From Helianthus annuus (lineage: Eukaryota > Streptophyta > Magnoliopsida > Asterales > Asteraceae): a stretch of DNA of 64,000 nt. This document shows, in pieces, positions 60,411 through 64,000 of this stretch; positions within the stretch are counted from its first letter, which is position 1; every line of letters begins with the position of its first letter. The DNA lies in NCBI RefSeq assembly GCF_002127325.2, contig NC_035441.2, positions 154,347,122 through 154,411,121 on the forward strand. Direction: 5' to 3'. The position numbers were made by a program, and so were the translations under genes. The notes beneath the pieces are model-generated. The model was given only the letters and a program-made list of their open reading frames with translations. It did no database searches and was not told the DNA's origin.

Positions 60411-61217
60411 TGGGGCTGTTCAGAAATAACTATAATCAAATAAAAACTGTAAACCTAACTGTAACCATAACCAAATAAATCGATCCGAACAACGAATTCG
60501 GTTTTTGGTTTGGTTCTAACCAAAACCGAATTGTGAATATGGTTTTTGGTTCGGTTTTTGGATCCACATTTTTGGTTATTCGGTTTATTTGGATAACCGA
60601 ATAAACTGTTAATTTAATTAATTATTAAATAAAAATAATAATGTTTAATAAACTATATACAATTTATTAGCCAAAAATACTAAATCTAATATCTAAGTAT
60701 TGTTTTATCAAATGTTCATGAAAATTCATGTTTATTTATTAAATTTTCTTCACTTTATGTATGCAGGTTCACTTGAGTTGGAGAAAGACTCATGTTTGAC
60801 GATGATTTATATTTTGTGCCATTAGACTGATTGACTATTTATAGTTCCTATGATTTATGTTTTGCAGTTTAAGTTTGTGGTTGTGGTTGTGGTTGTGGTT
60901 GTGGTTGTGTATACGACTATTTTATGGATATGTTTGTTTTACTTTGCTATGTTTTTTTATTTATATATTGTTAGGTTTAAATTAGTTGCTGATTTGTTGT
61001 TCGGAAGGTAAAACACAAACATAAATATAAATTAGGGAAAAAAAGTACTTACGTACAATTTGGTTTATTTGGTTTCAAACCGAAACCAAACCGAATTGAA
61101 TTTGGTTTGGTTTGGTTCGGTTTGCATATTCCTAATTTGGTTTGGTTTGGTTTTTAGTTTGAGGTACAAAAGTTTGAAAACCAAATAAATTATAAACCGA
61201 ACCGATGAACACCCCTA
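60411..61217. mobile_element. 807-bp hAT-type non-autonomous element
   Basis: The ends TGGGGCTGTTCA and TGAACACCCCTA are 12-bp inverted repeats with two mismatches. A perfect 8-bp duplication AATCCATG (60403-60410 and 61218-61225) flanks it, as expected for the hAT superfamily. The interior has 'ggtttggtttggttcggttt' and complementary motifs near each end and no transposase. Confidence 0.85.
60873..60910 (+). repeat. (GTGGTT)n microsatellite
   Basis: About six hexamer copies inside the hAT-type element. Confidence 0.9.
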
Positions 61218-61225
61218 AATCCATG

Positions 61226-62050
61226 GTCCATGATATTATAAATAATGTTGTTGAAAGTTGCTTTATTGTAAAGATATGATATTTTAGTTGCTGGATGTAT
61301 ACTTACTACTTACATTTCTAAGGTCTTGACCATTATCATTAGGATGATAAAGTTGTTTGTTTGCTTTAAGCAAATGGGCATTTTCTAATCCTAGAAGAAC
61401 ACTTCTTTGTCTTCCCATCATTTTTAATTTCTCACTTGCTTATAAAAAAATTTTGGAATGTCAAGCTTTCTTCTATTATAAACATCCTTTTACTGATTAC
61501 TTTCCTTTGAAGTCGACTGCCTCCGCTTTGGCTTAATGTAGCTTGATCAGTGCTCGGCTACAAATCATACCAGCTCAAAACGCTGATTATTTGCTTTTTG
61601 TAGTTTTTTTTTCTATCAATTTCCATTCGAATGTATGACTATCTGAGTGTTATTTTGCTGAACAATCATCATTTTTATTTATCCAATATGTATGTTTATC
61701 CAATAGTTTCAATAGTTACAAGACAACATCGATCCATACCAACCACTTAACTATAGAAGTGTAAAGTTAACCAACATACCGTAATAAGATAAAACTAGTC
61801 GAGTCAAGGGTTTACGGTATAAAGTTTATTAAGCCACATTACATCTAAGGGTTTTATCAACTCCAGGGTTTACGGTATAAAATTTATTAAGCCACATTAC
61901 CTCTAAGGAATCAAATGACTGAAAGAGCATTTACAAACCCATATATGGTATTTTACAACACCCCTAAGGCGTCCTTGACTTGTGTGTCCCCGCCCTTGTG
62001 AAGGGCATTGCCCTTAAAATTATTATACTAGAGAAGGGTGTTGGAATAAT
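61226..62050. other. Gene-free stretch with a ~61-bp tandem duplication
   Basis: About 61801-61920 is two copies of a unit with 'gggtttacggtataaa' and 'tttattaagccacattac'. No gene is seen. Confidence 0.6.
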
Positions 62051-62606
62051 TAGGGATGGCAATGAGTCGGGTTTGGGCCGGGTTTAGGTAATCCCAACCC
62101 CAAACCTGATTAGATATGCTTGTCTCAAATCCGTCCCAAAACCCATCGGGTTTCTAACGGGTAAATACCCATCGGGTATCAGGTATACCTGCGGGTTTCG
62201 GGTAACCCATTAATTTTAAAAAGTTTACCTGTTGGGTATACCCGACCCAAAACCCATCGGGTAACTACTAATCAGTTACATTTAATATTATCACTAAAGA
62301 AATATATCAAATAACTATAATTTATACGGGATAAAATACCTATGTGTATAGAAAAAAAGATGTATTATATATTTACATATTTAAAAATATAAAAGAAATT
62401 ATATCGGGTATACAATCGGATAAACGGGTTTACTTTATAGGGTAATTGAGTCGGGTAAACGGGTATATCACCAAATCCCAAACCCGCGAAAAAAATAAAA
62501 ACTAGTCCCAAACTCGTCCTAAACCCGATTAACCGACCCCAAACCTATCCTAGATGTGTCAGGTTTCGGGTTTACCAATCAGGTTCAGATTCGATTGTCA
62601 TCCCTA
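62051..62606. mobile_element. hAT-like MITE with TAGGGATGGCAAT ends
   Basis: The ends TAGGGATGGCAAT and ATTGTCATCCCTA are inverted repeats. Subterminal 'cgggtttggg' and 'cccaaacccg' repeats occur in both arms. No clear 8-bp duplication was found. Confidence 0.55.
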
Positions 62607-62815
62607 TGAATGGCCTATCATATAGGCCCCTCAATAAAAGATAATTATTACATTTTCACATAAAACCTGTCAACAACTAGTTTTTTTAGGTATTTTTGTT
62701 AATTTTTACATGCTCATCTTTAAATTAAACAAAAACAATTTTTTTAAAATTCAACATCTATTATAAAAGTAATGTTTTTTCTTGTTAAAAGATATATATA
62801 TATATATATATATAT

Positions 62816-63014
62816 GGGACCGCTAAAATGAAAATCACCTCCAGTTGTAAGAACTGCGTGAACCACATTCTAGCCATTAAATCAAGATGATGAATGGATG
62901 AGATTAAAAGTATTAAAAAATAATATTAAGTATTTTTTTTCTTATTATGTCTTTAATATTTTAATTGAAAATGGTATTTAAGTAAAATTGCTTTTTTTTG
63001 TCTTTTTATATATA
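62816..63014. mobile_element. Truncated (TA)n-bordered element E9
   Basis: It follows the TA tract 62792-62815 and begins GGGACCGCTAAAATGAAAAT, then 'aactgcgtgaaccacattct', similar to the E7 arm. The right end is missing because a Helitron terminus abuts at 63015. Confidence 0.5.
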
Positions 63015-63045
63015 CTAGGGAGAAAGCCCGTGCGATGCACGGCAT
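63015..63045 (-). mobile_element. Helitron 3' terminus, element extends rightward
   Basis: On the minus strand a CCGTGC ATC GCACGG hairpin (63028-63042) is followed by GCTTTCTCC and CTAG (63018-63015), then T. The Helitron body would run right, possibly past the window end, and would include the gene fragment at 63307-63999. Confidence 0.7.
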
Positions 63046-63306
63046 GAATAATAGTTATTGTTTGTTTGTGGTAAGACGTTTTACACGGTCGGTGCATAAC
63101 ATGTAAGAAAATACACCTACAAAGGGGCGTGCTTAAACTTTATTAAAGCATGGACCATAAGTTGTTTCGTTGGCAAAACTTGCCGGCAAAAAAGAAGTGT
63201 AAAAAGATGTCTTCCAAGGAAAAAAACATGAAACGGAAAAAAGAAAAACGCATAAACTCTCGCACGCCTTCCTATCTTATTGGATAACACATAGACCAAA
63301 CTTTAA

Positions 63307-63999
63307 CTAACGCATGCCACCGTCATCCCCAATCCCATCACCAGCCAACTGACTGCAGTGAAATAACAAAAAGAAAAGTATTAAAAATGGTATACTATGT
63401 TTACGTATATATGCATCGAAAAGTAGCATGGGTTTTCATCACTAACACCAAGTGCAGACGGTATACCTTTCATATGGGTCACTGTCAACTGTTTCTTCTG
63501 AATCCGAATCTGCATAAGCAGGCCTACGAAGGAAAAGCACGAAAAATTTATGTAGACGGTTATCCAAAAATAAATATGCACAACTACATTGTTTATGGAA
63601 ATCAATCAATAAATATGCACAACTACATTGTTTATGCACTTTTATATTTACGAACTCAAGTTTCCGACTGTGATAGCCTCCTAATTTTAAAATAGAGTAA
63701 ACATATTACAGACCAAAATCATGAATCAATATTCAGTCTACGGTTATATTAACGTAAAGCTCTTCATCCAATCGTCTAAATTCACCAAGAAGAAACCCAT
63801 TCTCATCAACAATCATCCCTCCGTATTTCTCAAACCAATCTTCATCCACCGATCCAAATTCACCACAAACATTCTCAACGACCACAGTGGACTCACGTGT
63901 CGTTTGCGATTTATTGGCCGATGTATCGGTCTTGGAACATGGAGATTCAACTTCATCATCATCGGATAGATTTATTACTTCAAGAATTGGATCATATGA
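63307..63999 (-). CDS. 3' end of an unrecognised multi-exon gene (partial)
   Basis: Four minus-strand exons with matching phases can be read: 63742 to beyond 63999, 63652-63680, 63467-63523 and 63307-63352, all GT..AG. The first is open across the window edge (86 codons, no stop; acidic LSDDDEVESP, then VDEDWFEKYGGMIVDENGF and GEFRRLDEELYVNIT). The second reads EAITVGNLS, the third PAYADSDSEETVDSDPYE, and the last QLAGDGIGDDGGMR before TAG. If the first donor is not used, the frame stops at 63733. I do not recognise the family. The acidic composition and placement just inside a Helitron end suggest either a captured gene fragment or a host gene tail. Confidence 0.5.
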
Positions 64000-64000
64000 C

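Overview
This window is plant nuclear DNA and carries no bacterial, organellar or CRISPR features. The genes have plant introns (GT..AG) and belong to plant families: a SUMO E2 (UBC9/SCE1 type) and a group S bZIP. Most of the window is transposable elements nested in AT-rich sequence. The mix of gypsy LTR ends, Helitron ends with GC-rich hairpins and many (TA)n-flanked MITE-like units suggests a large eudicot genome. An Asteraceae relative is my best guess, but this is inference only.

Layout. 1-2.6 kb is the end of a gypsy-type LTR retrotransposon with its long 3' LTR. 2.7-7.3 kb holds a chain of short inverted-repeat elements set in (TA)n microsatellites. 9.6-10.6 and 12.4-12.9 kb are fold-back elements, the second with a perfect 9-bp target duplication. 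13.9-14.8 kb is a decayed 6-phosphogluconate dehydrogenase pseudogene. 16.66-18.24 kb is a complete five-exon SCE1-like gene, and 19.26-19.84 kb (minus strand) is an intact intronless bZIP gene.

20.925-30.374 kb is a 9,450-bp Mutator-like element (MULE). It has ~430-450 bp terminal inverted repeats and a perfect 9-bp target duplication (AAAAATTAA). Inside are a SANT/trihelix-like ORF, two tandem Ulp1/C48-type protease genes, an ORF nested in an intron of the second protease gene, and a convergent MuDR-type transposase broken by one frameshift and one stop. The first Ulp1 keeps the H-D-Q-C catalytic residues. The second has Asn for His and Ser for Cys yet keeps open exons, so it looks like a pseudo-protease.

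31.0-31.4 kb is a SINE-like insertion with a 17-bp target duplication. 32.2-32.4 kb is a LINE remnant and 32.9-34.2 kb a fold-back element. 36.02-43.98 kb is a complete, very young Ty1/copia element on the minus strand with near-identical LTRs, a 5-bp target duplication and one internal stop codon. 44.1-47.9 kb is another chain of (TA)n-flanked elements. 50.5-51.7 kb is a fold-back element. 58.0-59.1 kb is a GGTACC-rich tandem array that precedes a Helitron 3' end. 60.4-61.2 kb is a hAT-type element with an 8-bp target duplication. The right edge contains the last four exons of an unrecognised minus-strand gene, next to a Helitron terminus.

The host genes show no operon-like cooperation. The only functional theme is SUMO/ubiquitin-like biology: a SUMO E2 gene with an altered catalytic-pocket residue lies 2.7 kb from a transposon carrying SUMO-protease-like genes. 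That proximity may be chance.
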